The notes under the pieces were generated by a model. The model worked only from the letters and a program-made list of their open reading frames with translations. It did no database searches and was not told the origin of the DNA. Position numbers and translations under genes: made by a program. Below are positions 42,534 to 55,534 of a stretch of DNA of 64,000 nt, in pieces (position 1 is the stretch's first letter; each line of letters starts with the position of its first letter). The DNA lies in contig CAJSYZ010000003.1 of the NCBI GenBank assembly GCA_910574455.1, positions 4,711,250-4,775,249 on the forward strand, in the 5' to 3' direction. Source of the DNA: Trichaptum fuscoviolaceum (Eukaryota; Basidiomycota; Agaricomycetes; Hymenochaetales; Trichaptaceae).

Positions 42534-45500
42534 ATGTCGTCTATCGAGGAGCCTTCACCTGTCGATAACGGGACGATCAGAAATGTGAAAGAGAAGGACG
42601 ATGACACTCATGAAGTCGATACACAAGAACACGGATCAGACACTGAGGAAGAGTCAGAAGGATCTGACCAAGATAGCGTCTCCACGAGTGATGGGCGTGA
42701 TGCTACTCAACGATCCGGGAAAGGGGAAGCAGCTCATGTTAATGTTAATGGGAATGGGAAGCTTGCGAGTGCGCAGAACGAGCATAGTGCGGAAGAGGAT
42801 GACGAGGAGGAGGAAGACGACGACGACGACGAAGGCGACGAGGAGGATGATGACGATGACGAAGAGTATGAACCAGCCTTGAAATACGACTTACTTGGCG
42901 GCTCTACTTTAACGTTACTCGAGAAGGACTCAGCATCCACGCTTGCTGTATCCGCAAAGCATCTCGTGAGTATTGGATCGCAGGAACGGTTGCTACTGTA
43001 CTTACGGCCATTTTGCAGGCTTTGGCGACCCATAGTGGTATAATTCATGTCCTGGACTACACCGGAGCCCGAGTAAAGTCCTACCGACCCCACTCTGCCT
43101 CAATTATCGACATGTGCTTTGACGAAACCGCAGACTTCATTGCTTCTGCGTCCATTGATGGTACGTCGTACGAAATCTGTTGTCTGAGCAAACCTAAATG
43201 GACTCGTTCCAGGGCAGGTTATCATCCATTCCCTATCGACTTCAGAGTCGTATGCGTTTAATATGAAGCGTCCCATGCGGACGGTGTCGCTCGAGCCGAA
43301 TTTCGCGAAGCGGACTTCACGTGCATTCGTCTGTGGCGGGATGGCAGGAAATCTGGTTCAGTACGAGAAAGGCTGGCTGGGTCATAAAGAGACTATACTC
43401 CACACTGGCGAAGGTCCAATATGGACTGCGAAATGGAGAGGGCCGCTCATAGCTTGGGCCAACGACCTGGTGTGTTCATATTCACACAAGTAAACACTTC
43501 ATTTACATCTTCTCATAGGGTGTCAAAATATACGACACTGCATCCCAAACGCGAATAACATATATTGACCGACCGGCCGATAGTCCTCGCGCCGAGCTCT
43601 ACAAATGCACACTCCACTGGCAAGACGACTCGACTTTACTAATCGCATGGGCGGACATAATCAAAGTAGCTCGAATAAGGACCCGGCCTAAACCGAATCC
43701 CTCTCAAGCCAGCGAGAAGGTGCTTCCGCCTCTCATGGCCGAGATCACGGCTCTTTTCGGTGTGGAAGGCATGATCTCTGGAATCGTACCGTATCCTGTC
43801 GACCCACTTCGAATTGGTGCACCGACTACTCAAACCACCCTAACCTCCTTCCTTACCCTTATCTACACACCACCCGATACGTCGTTCAAGGACGAGGCAA
43901 CCGAGGATCGCAGGCTCCAGGCAAGAAGATTGGCAGAGCGGCCTGAGCTCCGGATCATCTCACGTTCTGGCGAGGAATTATCGTCCGATATCTTAAGTAT
44001 CCCAGGATACCAGACTTGCGGTTGCAATGACTACTTCTTTGCCGAGGTTCCGGTTGAAATCGACGCCGCACGTTGTTACGTCGTACTCAATCCTAAAACG
44101 ATTGTAATGGTTAAGCCAAGGGACCAGAAGGACCATGTTGCATGGCTCGTCGATCGGCACCGGTTTGAAGAGGCACTCGAACAGCTAGAAACCATGCCAG
44201 ACGAAGGAGTTGATGCAGCGGAGATCGGGAAGCAGTATATAGAGCACCTAGTCAACGAAGGTAATATATCTATGCCTTACTCAGAGGCGCATATGGCTAA
44301 TGTATCCTCCAGATGAATTCGCCAAAGCCGCTCAGCTCTGTCCGAAAGTGCTTGGTCTAGATGGCAAGAAATGGGAAGACTGGATATTTGTCTTCGTGCA
44401 GAAGAACCAGCTTCAAGTCATCATCCCTTACATCCCGACAGAAAACCCACAACTATCACGACTTGTATATGAGATGGTCCTTGCACATTTTCTTGCTTCA
44501 GATCGACAAGTGAGAGCGTCTTAAATATCTAAATATCATTTCAAATCGCTGACAACTGTCGTCGATTTTCAAGTCTCTCCTTAAGACCATTAAGGAGTGG
44601 CCCAACTCTATCTATGATGTGGATGCAGTCATTGTCGCCGTACTAGCAGAACTCCAACGTGTGCCACCAGCAGGCGGTGATTCGAATATCCTTATGGAGT
44701 GTCTAGCAGAGCTGTGAGTTTGCATACTTGCTACTTGCATATAATGCTGAAGTATTTTTGAATAGATATTTAGAGAATCGACAACCCGGAAAAGCCTTAC
44801 AATACGTACTGCGTCTACGGTGGCCCAATGTTTTCGACCTCATTCGAGAGCATAATCTTTTTACCGACGTCCAGGATCAGGCGCTGCTCTTGGTGGAATT
44901 TGATCAAGAGCTTATAAACCAGAAAAAGGAAGCTGGGGAGGCTATTACAGGACGTAGTCCTGCAATATCTTTGCTAGTCGATCATGTTTACTCCATACCC
45001 GTAAGGATTCCGAACTGCTACTCAATCAAATTTGTTAATATTCTGATGCAGGTCCCACGAGTCGTACAACAACTACGAGCTCGGCCGTACTACCTTTATC
45101 TTTATTTAGACGCTCTGTTCGAGAAGGACCCACACTTAGCTTCAGACTTTGCGGATAACCAAGTGCAGCTATATGCCGAATTCGCACCCAAGCGACTTAT
45201 TGACTTCTTAAGAGCGAGTAATTACTACAGTCTTGAGAAGGTTGTTCAATTTCGTCGGAATCTTCACAATTTTGCTGATGAAATTGGATAGGCTTATGTT
45301 GTCTGCAAGGATCGTGATTATGTTCCGGAGATGGTCTTCTTACTGGGACGGATGGGTAATAACAAGCAAGCATTACATCTGATTATCGAACGTCTCGGAG
45401 ATGTCAACAGAGTATGTAAGACGTACATCTGAAGCGGTGATCTTTCTAATGTCACATGTGCAGGCGATAGACTTCGCAAAGGAACAAAACGATGACGACC

Positions 45501-46200
45501 TATGGGAAGATCTGCTGCAGTACTCAGAGACACGACCGGGTACGTTCCTTCTTGCTTGGCTTCTTCGATGACTTACCATTCATCCCGCCAGCCTTCATCC
45601 GTGGTCTTCTCGAAAACGTCGGAGCCGAGATTGACCCTATTCGCCTGATTCGGAGAATTCAGAACGGGTTGGAGATTCCGGGCTTGAAAGAGGCTTTGAT
45701 CAAGATCTTACAGGCTTTCAATCTTCAGATATCCTTACTCGAAGGCTGCCAGACCATCCTCGAGGGTGACTCTGCCACGCTCGCAAGGAAGCTCCAAAAG
45801 GACCAAACGAAGGGCTTCTATGAGACTGGTGAGTGCACGCATCGCCATCAATGGGACAAATACTCATAGAAATGTATTTGTAGCTGCAACCAAGTGCCCA
45901 ATTTGCATGGAGGCCTTATATCAGGGGCCAGCAAGTGTGACCATACTCTACCTTTGTCGACATGTGGTGCACCTTCGCTGTGTAAGCGGAGGTGAAAACG
46001 TATCTCATTACCAGGATCCTATCGTTTCGAGAGTGCAAGGAACTGGGCAAGACATTAGCGGAAAAATAGCCTTGTAAGTCACGGATCTTCCCTCTCAGTT
46101 CGACAGCTGCTGATTATTTCATAGTACTGCGTTAATTCGCAATAGGACCCACCATGGATGTCCGGTATGCCACAAGAGAGATGAAGGAGATCGGACATGA
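42534..46200 (+). CDS. VPS41: VPS41, HOPS tethering complex subunit
   Basis: VPS41 tethers AP-3 vesicles and late endosomes to the vacuole as part of HOPS. The start at 42534 gives MSSIEEPSPVDNGTIRNVKE and a long acidic region (residues about 80-115, runs of E and D). The beta-propeller follows: HSGIIHVLDYTGARVKSYRP, GPIWTAKWRGPLIAWAND, GVKIYDTASQTRITYIDRPA. Then the helical clathrin-repeat region: EFAKAAQLCPKVLGLDGKKW, RLRWPNVFDLIREHNLF, VFLLGRMGNNKQALHLIIER, IRGLLENVGAEIDPIRLIRR. The C-terminal RING-H2 domain is CPICMEAL, LCRHVVHLRC and GCPVCHKR, ending DEGDRT with TGA at 46198-46200. About 1,000 residues from roughly a dozen exons. Convergent with the pectinesterase, 170 bp apart. Confidence 0.93.
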
Positions 46201-46370
46201 CATTCACTTTTTACTCCCCTTTCATTCTCATTCTTTCATTTCATCTTTTCTTATGATCTTCTGTCTGCTTTCATTGCATTTACTTGTATATTGCGCACGG
46301 GCTACTACATGTTCTCATATCGCTTGCCATAATGGTATCTTCACGCGGTGTCCTTTCGAGTCGAACAACT

Positions 46371-47751
46371 CTACGAGAGGTACGTCGTGTCGACCCAGGA
46401 CGCGTAGTCACTGCCGACCGTAGAGGAGATGGTATAGGCTGCCGCTTGCGAGCTGGTCAGGATTGTGGAGAATGAGGGGCGAGATGCACCAGAAACTCCT
46501 GGACCTGTGCTGTTGTATTCGGCAAAGAGTATATGGTCCGTATTGGGCATGGCAGCACTCCATTCGGACCAGACAGCTTTGTTGAGCTGGCGAATGAGGG
46601 CTGAGTGAAGTATTCGCGATTGTAGGAAGAAATTCATACCTGTGAGCCGATGTAGGTGTTCAAGAAGACGACCCTTAACATGATCGTTAATGAGAGGCTC
46701 CGATTGATGTGATGAGACTTACTTTGCGTAGTCTTGTAGGCATTTTGTCAGTAAGTGTTGCTATCGACAATTGGAAAAACCACTCACCACCCCAGGGACG
46801 GCCGAGGAAGACGTTGCCAGTTACGTTTGAGAAGGCATCGGATGCTGCAATGACCTGGTTGTTGTTGAAGACGTCTTTTGCCACAGTCAATGATGGCAGG
46901 ATGATTAACATTCTGAGTAATTAGTACTTACAAAGGGTGTTATCGTCTGATTCTCTTCCATTGGCGGTTACGCAGCCAGTGCCTTTACTAGCAATCACAT
47001 TACCCTCGAAGTACGCTATACCTTCACGTCCGAATATGAAGTCGACCGCGCCCTTCGTAATGAGATCAGCACATGTCTAGACAACCAGTCGAAGCTCTTC
47101 TTACCTCGATATATGACTTGAGGTAAACCTGTGTGCCTACATTCGAATACAGAGTGTCCTAAACGATATACATGAGCGGAACATTGCATATATGGCACCG
47201 CAGTCTTACTTGATACGAGAAAAACCTGCAAGCGTAAGCCCCGAAGTTGCTGCCATAATTGCTGAGTGCGATCGCCTGGCCGTTCGTCGCCGCAACACCG
47301 AAGTCATTTCGAACATCAATGTTATAGAGAGCCACGTTATTGCTGTGGATCCTCAAAGTGCCAGTCAGATCGTCGCTGGCAGAAGTGGCGAGGGAAGCAG
47401 AGTGGGTAAGCACGGCCTGGTTCTGACTGTAGTCCATAACATTGGTAGTGTAGCCATAAATCTATTAAAAATAGTTTTAGATGCAATATAGGGATGAAGT
47501 CACTCAGAACATACAGTGGTAGGGCCTGTGCGTTGAATGTTGACTTGCCCTTGATACGTGCCAGGGTAAATGAAGATGGACCGAGAGGAAGAATCATTTG
47601 GCAACGCAGCCACGGCGGCTAGGAGAGTCGCATACTCGCCAGACGTGGTGGTGCCCGCTCTAACTACGAGAGCACCAGAAGGGGGTGAAGTCCGTGAGAC
47701 GGCGACCACAGACAAGGCCAGAGCCAGGAGCTGGAGTGTGAGTAAAAACAT
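46371..47751 (-). CDS. Secreted pectin methylesterase (CE8)
   Basis: De-esterifies plant-cell-wall pectin. The ATG at 47751 opens a signal peptide (MFLLTLQLLALALSVVAVSR). Family blocks in order: GEYATLLAAVAALPNDSSSR, IYPGTYQGQVNI, the region FGVAATNGQAIALSNYGSNF GAYACRFFSYQ, DTLYSN (catalytic acid/base Asp), AVDFIFGREG (nucleophile Asp), NVFLGRPWG (the conserved Arg) and VVFLNTYIG, followed by AEYNSTGPG and a C-terminus DYASWVDTTYLS with the TAG at 46371. All catalytic residues are present. Predicted 330-340 residues from about seven exons. It indicates a plant-associated or litter-decaying life style. Confidence 0.93.
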
Positions 47752-48883
47752 TGAAACTCGAGTGTAGGCAGATCGAACTCCATAGCCTGTCCTTATATAC
47801 GCCAGATGGGTAAATAGACCATTAGAGGGTACAATGTTCCGTTGCACTCGTGAGTTCAAGCCAAATATATATGCCATACAGGTAGGTGGAGATTTTCCGA
47901 AGCAATGTGAAAGTAGCCGGCCCGCCCAGTAGACATCGTGCTGTAGGCACAAGAAGCTCCTAACTACCGGACCGCCAGCATAATTGCTCAATGAGACGTG
48001 CTCTTCGTGATTCAGAAGGTCATGAATCAGAGGATGCGCCTAAAGATTTGAAGAACTGCCAGCACGTCAAAGTTGATGGTGAGCGAGGAGAAGATGATGG
48101 TTCATGGTAAAGAAGGGTATCGGAAAAGTCCGGGTGACGATCTCAAAATGATTGCCATTCTAAATGAAGCTCTCTTACAGATAGACTGTTCCAGATACTC
48201 GCACATCTTCCTTGAGAGCTGATAGAAGCCTGATGAACGAGCCTAATGTCCGCAGGATGAATAAATAGCAGCGGATGTTCCGTCTTTGTAGTCCTTCTAT
48301 GTCCTGCCTAAGTACGTCGTTCTTCTCGATTAGTTGTTTGCCGCATCAACAGCGGACAAGCTCAATGCCTCCTTCCTGTATGGTCTGGAGTTGGCATCAA
48401 TGATCATATGACCTACCTTCGGAAGTTCAATTTTACATTCAAGTTCAAGTAATAGACGCCCACCCATATTCTTTCTGATTGTCGCTCCCGCTCGCCGTCA
48501 TCTGTAGAATTTGACCTTCCACTAGAAATATATTATCTGGAAGATTGCCTTGACAGAATACGTTTCAAAGCCCTCTGAAAAGGTCCCTGACCAAGAGTCA
48601 ATTGGGCTACCGAGGGTCGACAAGTTAATCCCACAAGGAAAGCCACACCGACCTAGGTCTCCTACCATGGTTCCGCTCGGGATCATTGTAGTGTCTTTCA
48701 AGTTTTTCATCGTGTCCGAGTCGACGCTGTTTTGGGGTTGTTGAGGTCAATGATAAAAGGAGCTGGTCGCGACGCGACTTCAAGTTGACGCGTTACCATA
48801 CTAACAGGAGCGCGTGATTACAATCACACCATCTGTCACAGCGCTTAAGTAGTTACGGCTAATTCTTCCCAAAATAGAAGCCC
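47752..48883. other. Intergenic region between divergent genes
   Basis: About 1.1 kb between the pectinesterase and TMEM135-like genes, which diverge. No coding signal. The TTCAAG motif occurs at about 48440 and ACTTCAAGTTGA at about 48778, 100 bp ahead of the TMEM135-like start. Confidence 0.45.
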
Positions 48884-51140
48884 ATGAGTGTCGGTTCCGA
48901 TTCAAGTTGCACGTGTTTTGCTTTCCGGCTCTACACAGAAAGAAGAGCAGCCGCGAGTTCGATACTTACCCCAACCTTTTGTACATCGACGACCACGCCG
49001 AGCACACGCTTTGGCGACACCGAACGCGCAGGTGGGACAATGGCGACACCGTCCAGCTCAACTGGGCCTTACGGGTCGCGAAAGGCGATGACTTCCTTCG
49101 AGAACTTGGTCGCGCTTGCCAATTACCAAGAGGCTCTGCGCGATGCGCGTAAAATGGTCTGGCGGGATAGAGGAGAGCCCGCAGTAGAACTAAACTCGTT
49201 GATGGAATGTTGTGAGCACGCTGCGCGGGGTGGAATACGTGAGTTATCACCGTACTGTATAGCATGTCTCGTTATTAACGATAGCTGCTTAGGGGCGGGC
49301 ATGCTTGGCTTTGCTGCCCGATCTGGCTTCAACTTCTTCGTGTTGTTGTTTAGAATATGGAAGACTCCTAAGTAAGTCAATTATATATGACGATTCTCTC
49401 TTGTTAACTTTAAGCAGACGCTTCCGTTTCTCGTTGATCCGACATGCTGTCCTCGGAGAAGATTCCTTCCGATTTGCTGCCATGCTTGGTATGAAAGTGT
49501 TCTACTACCAACGTACTTTACTAATGCGATAATATAGGTTCATTCTCTGCATTATACAAGCTAATTCTTAATGCGTTACCCATCCTTCTTCCGCCGCAAC
49601 CTCGGCGATCGCATATCTCACCTTTCTCTTCACCTGTCACGCCATATGAAGAGCTTGAAATGCCAGTCACAATGGCACCCACTGCCTCAGAGCGTAGACG
49701 TGGTCGTCTATCTTTCCGGGCTCAGGCACACGAGATTTGGGTCCGAAAGAAGACGCGTCGGTGGTATGCGATTGTTGCTGGAGCTGTTGCGGGAGGTGTT
49801 GGTGTAATGTTTGAGAAGAAGGGTAGAAGAGTCACGATAGCGCAGCAAATGTTTGTTCGGTGAGTATTCATATAAGTACTCTGACATACCCTCAGTATCT
49901 GACGCTTAGACATAGAGGACTTCAAGGGTCGTATAATGCTGTGAGCTCGAAACATGGCTTCAAAATACCTCACGGCGATGTAATGGTGTTCTCTCTGTGG
50001 TATGTCAAGTTTTATCTATGCAAATGGTAACTAAACAGTGCATTTTAAAGCTGCGCACAAATTATGTACGCCTTCTTAATGCGGCCAGACACCATACCTC
50101 CCTCCTACAGCTCTTGGTAAGATTCATTACCTTGCTTTCCCCATGAAAGTTAACACTGTGTTACAGGATTCAAAATGCGTCGAAGGTGCTACCTGACACT
50201 GTACGTATGAATAGGACACTCGTTCGCGATGGCAACTTCGATTTTGCCGACGTTCAATCGTTGATTTCAAATCGGCGGACGACCCCACAAAATCGTGCTG
50301 TCCTTTTGGAGCGTCTTCAGTCAGCTTTATCGACAGGCGATTATGGAACGCATTTCGTACCATGTGAGGGTACACATCCATGGATCAACTACTGCAGAAA
50401 TGTACCTCTGGACCGGTTCGTCTCTGTCTTCAGATGGATGTTCCCTATCTACGGTGCTCTGCACCTCGTACCCGCAATACTTTTCAAGAGAAAAGTATTT
50501 TGGCAAGACCCGTGGAAAGTAATTATTAGAGCGGCATTGGGTACGACAAGAAGCTCGACGTTTTTGGGCATCTTCGTTGTCATTTATCAGAGTAAGTTCG
50601 AACTTTAGTTAAGGTCGGTTAGCACTGTCTAATTGTCCGATGTAGCATTCTTCTGCTTCAAACATAATCTCTATCTCTATCTCTCTTCCCCGCAAGCTCC
50701 GATCAAGCTCCGCAAGGAGTGGGTCGATTTTCTCATCTCGAAGCCTTCTTTCTGGCTAGGTGGAGGACTATCAGGCCTGTCCCTCTTCATCGAGGACAAA
50801 CGAAGGCGCGGCGAACTGGCGATGTATGTTCTTCCGAAGGGCCTTGAGAGTGTATGGTCGATGGCCAGGGGCCGTGGCTACGTCTTTGGTTTGGGAGATT
50901 TCGGAGAATCTCTGGTAAGCTACATCCATCCCAGGAAATCTGTTCCTGTAACTAAAGTATGATTGCTCTCAGCTTTGTGCCATCGGCATGGGCATGGTCA
51001 TGAGTACTTATCAGGTATGCACATTTATGCAACATTTTTGAGAAACAGACTAACAAGGACATTGCCGCATGCAGAACGATCCTCAACACCTCTCTGGTCT
51101 CGTCCGCCGCATCTTATATCAATTTGTCGGACCGAATTGA
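48884..51140 (+). CDS. TMEM135-like membrane protein
   Basis: TMEM135 homologues are membrane proteins linked in animals to peroxisomal and mitochondrial dynamics; in fungi their role is unknown. From the start at 48884 there is a serine/threonine-rich N-terminus, then FENLVALANYQEALRDARKM and VELNSLMECCEHAARGGIR, and after an intron AGMLGFAARSGFNFFVLLFR, RRFRFSLIRHAVLGEDSFRF AAMLG. Later exons give RRWYAIVAGAVAGGVGVMFE, SKHGFKIPHGDVMVFSLCCA QIMYAFLMRP, CEGTHPWINYCRNVPLDRFV (a family hallmark), YGALHLVPAILF, SPQAPIKLRKEWVDFLISKP FWLGGGLSGLSLFIEDKRRR GELAMYVLPKGLESVW and AIGMGMVMSTYQNDPQHLSG LVRRILYQFVGPN before TGA at 51138. About 600 residues. The first 50 residues could be mis-started because two other frames are open there. 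Confidence 0.85.
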
Positions 51141-51908
51141 GTAAGTATCCACTGACGGGTTAGAATAAAGAAGTCCTTGTATAATTACGAACTCAATCCA
51201 ATGGTCAACACAACTGCAATTTACTATCTGTGCCACTGTCAGGACTTTAAGACTCTCCTCAAGACCGGTGACCGTTGCTGTCAATGATTGAACCATTGCC
51301 TCACTATAATTCGGACTTCTTTCCACTCATCGCTTATAATATACCATCCTATTTTTATCAATGATACATATAGCCGTCGAGTATACTCGACTATGCCGGG
51401 TGTCATTACGGCTGCCTTTTAGACAGCTACGACCTCGGATGTATTCGAGCTAGTACGTGTCTAATTATTTCTTTTCATAGTATACCTGATTATTGCGCTC
51501 ACCTTTCTTCTGTCAGTTCTTTAGTCTGTCAATTTCAATTATTTGGTATCACTATACCTTTTAGTTATGGCCACTTGTTGGTGGGTTTTACTCCATTGTT
51601 GTTCATGTCCACGCGAACTGTGCTCTATGCATCATCCCAAATTTGCAGGCGTCCTTGGATGCAGGAACCGTATTTGGTACTGTTTGTACACCACTGGCAC
51701 GACGCGTGAAGCGTTGATTAAGCGCGTGACGAGTCGCAGTGGCCAAACACGACCAAGCGCGTCTGGTTGTTGCGAATTTCGTTTATAAACCCTCCTCACC
51801 CCCCTCGCTCCACTATCACATCTTGCCCTCGTACCTCAACCATCTCATATACATACCTCGTGCGACATACAACTCTCCGTGATAAACATATATCGTCTGA
51901 CTTCTTCA
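51141..51908. other. Intergenic region
   Basis: About 770 bp between two genes on the same strand. It contains the perfect 16-bp palindrome GTCGAGTATACTCGAC at 51376-51391. The right end (TTTATAAACC at about 51781) is a plausible TATA-type core promoter for the next gene. Confidence 0.45.
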
Positions 51909-54900
51909 ATGATGTTGGATACTCACCCAATCCTCATGCTTACGAGCATCTTAACGCACGCGCAGCCGTGCAACGACCCTACTACAATGCGAATCCTCCA
52001 GGAGCTAGCCAGGAAGCCTGAGATTGATCTCTGGACTCTCTTGGACACCTGCGAGGTCCCTCTACTCTCTCCGACATTGGCTGCTCTCCAAACCCAGTGT
52101 TCTCTCTTCGACAAGCCTGCTCGCCGTGTGGCATCGACTCTTACCTGTCTCAAGGGTGACATCGTACCTCCCGACAATAGCTCAGCTCTTCTCAGTTGTC
52201 CTATCCTCAGCAATGACTTCAGTTCCTCACATCTTGGTGGCTCAAATATCTCTGTGGCACATCCCGCCAGTGGCATCCTGTCCTTTGGCACTCTCCTCCC
52301 GGTTCTCTTGTTCTGTCTTCTTGCGTACTCGTTCAGGCCTTCCTCCGGCAAGCTCTATTCTGTGAAGGAAGGAGCTCTCACAGCGGCGAAGAAGGTGGCT
52401 AAGGTGGCATACGACATGGTCTTCATTATCTTCATGTGGTTCACGCTCTTCGTAAGTGGCATTTATCTAGACGTTAGACTTGTACCTAATGCGATCTCAA
52501 CAAGGTGGTTGACCTGGCTTCGGTTACACTCGGTTCTGGTACCCTGGATTCTCGGATTGTATTCTCGGCGACTGTGCAGTTTGAAGGACAAGAACCGGTC
52601 GTTCTCGTCCTCGGGCTGCCCTTCAACAGACTTGACTTCAGCTTCAAGACGGCTAGAAGACTTCAAATATTAAGCATCATCAATCGGACTCGACACATTC
52701 TCATATACATAGGACACACAGCATCACGTCAATTCAAAATGAACGGCATGGAGGTGACGTTACCCAGCGAACAGGTAAGCTTCCTTGTCATCGTGTACGC
52801 TTCTGCCACTCACACCGTGCACAGATCTATCAGGCTCAGTGGCCCATAGACGCCTTAACCCTGATGCCTATCGACGATTATCTGTTTGCGCTCGTTCATG
52901 GTAACTTGGCCGATGTTTCATACTGTCCTGTGACTGCGAATGCGACACGCTTTGTCGATCCCTCTGCTATTGCTTTACCTGAAGTCTCTGCTGATGAAGA
53001 ACTTGCTCTTACTGAAGTTTCGTCGCCAACGTTCCTTGAAGAGGAGCCGCCGAAATCAACTATCCAATATTCCCTGAACCAGACTGTAGATCCTGTAACC
53101 GATACTCCAGTCAACCCGAGTGACGACAACCATCGTGCCTCTTTGACCAGATCTATGCCCTCGACTGCCTGTGCTGAGAAAATAGAGCACAGCGTCGACC
53201 CTTGCAACATACCTTTGCCTGAAGATGGAGATAGCGATGTGATGCCTTTGTCAGTCGTACCTCCTTGTATGCCTTTTGTAGGACCTTTAGCTACCGAAGA
53301 CGATGGATTGGACCCGCTCTCTATGCTGGTTCACTCTGTCCCTGAACTCGAGAACACGGCCGCGGCAATACGCCCTGCATTGTCGCCTGCCAACGAAGAC
53401 CTAGGACCTCTGACCGTGGATGCAGTAACTATCTGTACTATAGCTGATCCATTGTTGGACGCGGAAGAAGCAGATACGCTGAGATGCACAGACCTTGATG
53501 CAGAAGCTCCTGTAGGTAACGATGCCTCTGATAATAGCTTAGACTTAGAACGCAAGCGGGTGGCCCCGTCAGACAGTCACCCTCACTGTGAACTTGACCT
53601 CTCGGACCTTTGCTTACCTGTCAAGCCCTCATCAGACCCTCAGATCAAGAAGCCGACTCGCCCCGCTCGCATTCGAAGCCTACTGGGTGTAGCAGTTGGC
53701 GGCATCAAGAAGCAGAATACCTCATTGCGAAAGCTACCTGACCCGTCGGAAACTTCACTGTTATCTGACACAAGTACCCTTGTTGACATTGAGGGAGTCA
53801 TTCCGGACAAGGTCGTCGACAAAGCAACTGCGGTCGGCGACAGAATGAAGAAGAAGGCCATTCGTCAGGAAGAGGACGCTCCGTCATTTTCTACTGCAAT
53901 GGACGCTACTCTTCCTGGGAATGCCTATGGCGAGAACATGCCTCAGGACGCAGTTACGATTGGTAAGACGATCCACCTCTTGTAGAAGCCACCTATGCTA
54001 ACGATGCAACAGATGCCGACTCTAGTTCACCCGCGACAAAAACGAAGAGCTTCGTTGACAAGATCGCCGACAAAGCAACCGCGGTCGGTGGCAAATTCAG
54101 GAAGGCCAATTCTCAAAACGGACGTATCTCAACGTCCTCGGACGCTACTCATCTTGAGGTATCAGATGCTTTGGACTTGAACACAGACGGTAAGGCAATT
54201 TATCCTGAGGAGAAATATTTAAATCTAACGACATAACAGACATTGTTTTCAACCATGACTCATTCTCAACACCATGGGCAAGGAAGAAGAGGACAGCAAT
54301 GAGTACTAATTGGAAGAACGCACGATACGGTACTCGTATTGAAGAACATAATTCGAGTGACGAAGAAGTGGTATGTTTTCAATCATCCTACTTGATATGC
54401 TGCGTGCTCACTAGTCTTTCCGTCTTGTAGCGCGCCAGCGTAGTGCCTCCCCACGTGGACTCCGGTGGGCCTGATAATACTTCACCGAATGGACTATTGC
54501 ACACATCTTCCGCTCTTGATTCCCGGTTGACATGCCCTTCTGAAAGCTCTCTGTTGTCTCGACTCTCTGACGATTGTACTCTGGTGGACGCTGAAGGTGC
54601 CTTGCCTCTACCCCAGCAGGATGTGACCGAGCGGAGCTTACTCGACAGGATGTCCGGTACGGTCAAGAAGGTCGGTGGCAAACTGAGGAAAAGATCGAAG
54701 AGGAAGCGCCCAGCTCAGGAAATGGGATCGATATCAATCAGTATCTCACTTCCAGTGAGCTCTGAAGCGACTGGTAAATCTTTGCTTGTGCGCGTTAGCA
54801 TATAATCTAAAGCTGACTGGATCCTGCAGTATCGGCAACCCCGAAGGATGATCCCTCAGTGCAATGCAATTAGATACCCTCGGGCACTAAGAAGGCGGCG

Positions 54901-55023
54901 AAGAAGAAGCTGCTTGACCCGAACTCTATCACTGTCAACGACTCTGAGGGCAACCAGCTGGGGATCGATCGCAACTGGCGTCGGAAGTCAGGCCTTTGGG
55001 ATGGTGCATTCACAAAAGCCTGA
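51909..55023 (+). CDS. Large unrecognised protein with one membrane segment and basic repeats
   Basis: Exons 51909-52451, 52505-52774, 52825-53962, 54013-54189, 54240-54370 and one from 54431 join in frame. The N-terminal part has a hydrophobic helix (LSFGTLLPVLLFCLLAYSFR) and a second weaker one (YDMVFIIFMWFTLF). A region rich in Asp/Ser/Pro follows, in which the motif D-K-x-x-D-K-A-T-A-V-G-x-[KR] recurs: VVDKATAVGDRMKKK (53819), IADKATAVGGKFRKAN (54069) and GTVKKVGGKLRKRSKRKR (54657), basic patches probably nuclear or membrane-binding. At the 3' end an in-frame TAG (54871-54873) interrupts the frame, which then continues as PSGTKKAAKKKLLDPNSITV to GLWDGAFTKA. An intron 54794-54873 (GTTAGC to TTAG) would bypass the stop; the alternative acceptor ends the protein at 54873. 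Function unknown. Confidence 0.6.
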
Positions 55024-55534
55024 GCGCTCGGCTTTTGTGAGTGCAACGAACCAAGGGCTGAAGCTTCCTTCCCAGTTTCCCGCAGCCTTCTTCGGTGGTC
55101 AGAACACGACACCGAGAAGCAAGGTCGTCGTTCACCAAGGCTCACTGCGGAAGGGTACACGTCACTCGATTAACCCGCATCTCGAGGCCACCGCCTGAGT
55201 ACGAACGTCCTATCGAGCCAGAACTTCATTGTTCTTCATCTACAAAAGGCTTCTGAGCTGCGCGCACCATAACTCGTTGTGTCCGTCCTGGCGACCACAC
55301 TTGTATGAGCTATCCGGACGTCGGATATTATCCACACAAGCTACGCTTTTTTTGCTTCTCTTTTTCTTTATCTCTGTCTCGCGTTTCTCCTCTGTCTAAT
55401 GTCTCTCTTCCCTTTCTGTCATCTTTTCTGGTCTCTAATTTCTCGTGCCTTTCATGTCTCCTCATTTTCCGACTCGGATCCTGTCTCGTAATCTGGCTTC
55501 ATTTTCTTTCTTTCTTTGATTAATGGTCCATATA
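55024..55534. other. 3' region, C/T-rich
   Basis: About 500 bp following the large gene. From about 55320 the plus strand becomes markedly T/C-rich (TCTCTTTTTC and similar), a bias that continues to 56270. No gene. Confidence 0.5.

Noticed and set aside
42734..43093. Minus-strand frame with a long serine run
   Set aside because: It is the complement of the Glu/Asp codon run in VPS41; repetitive codons leave several frames open.
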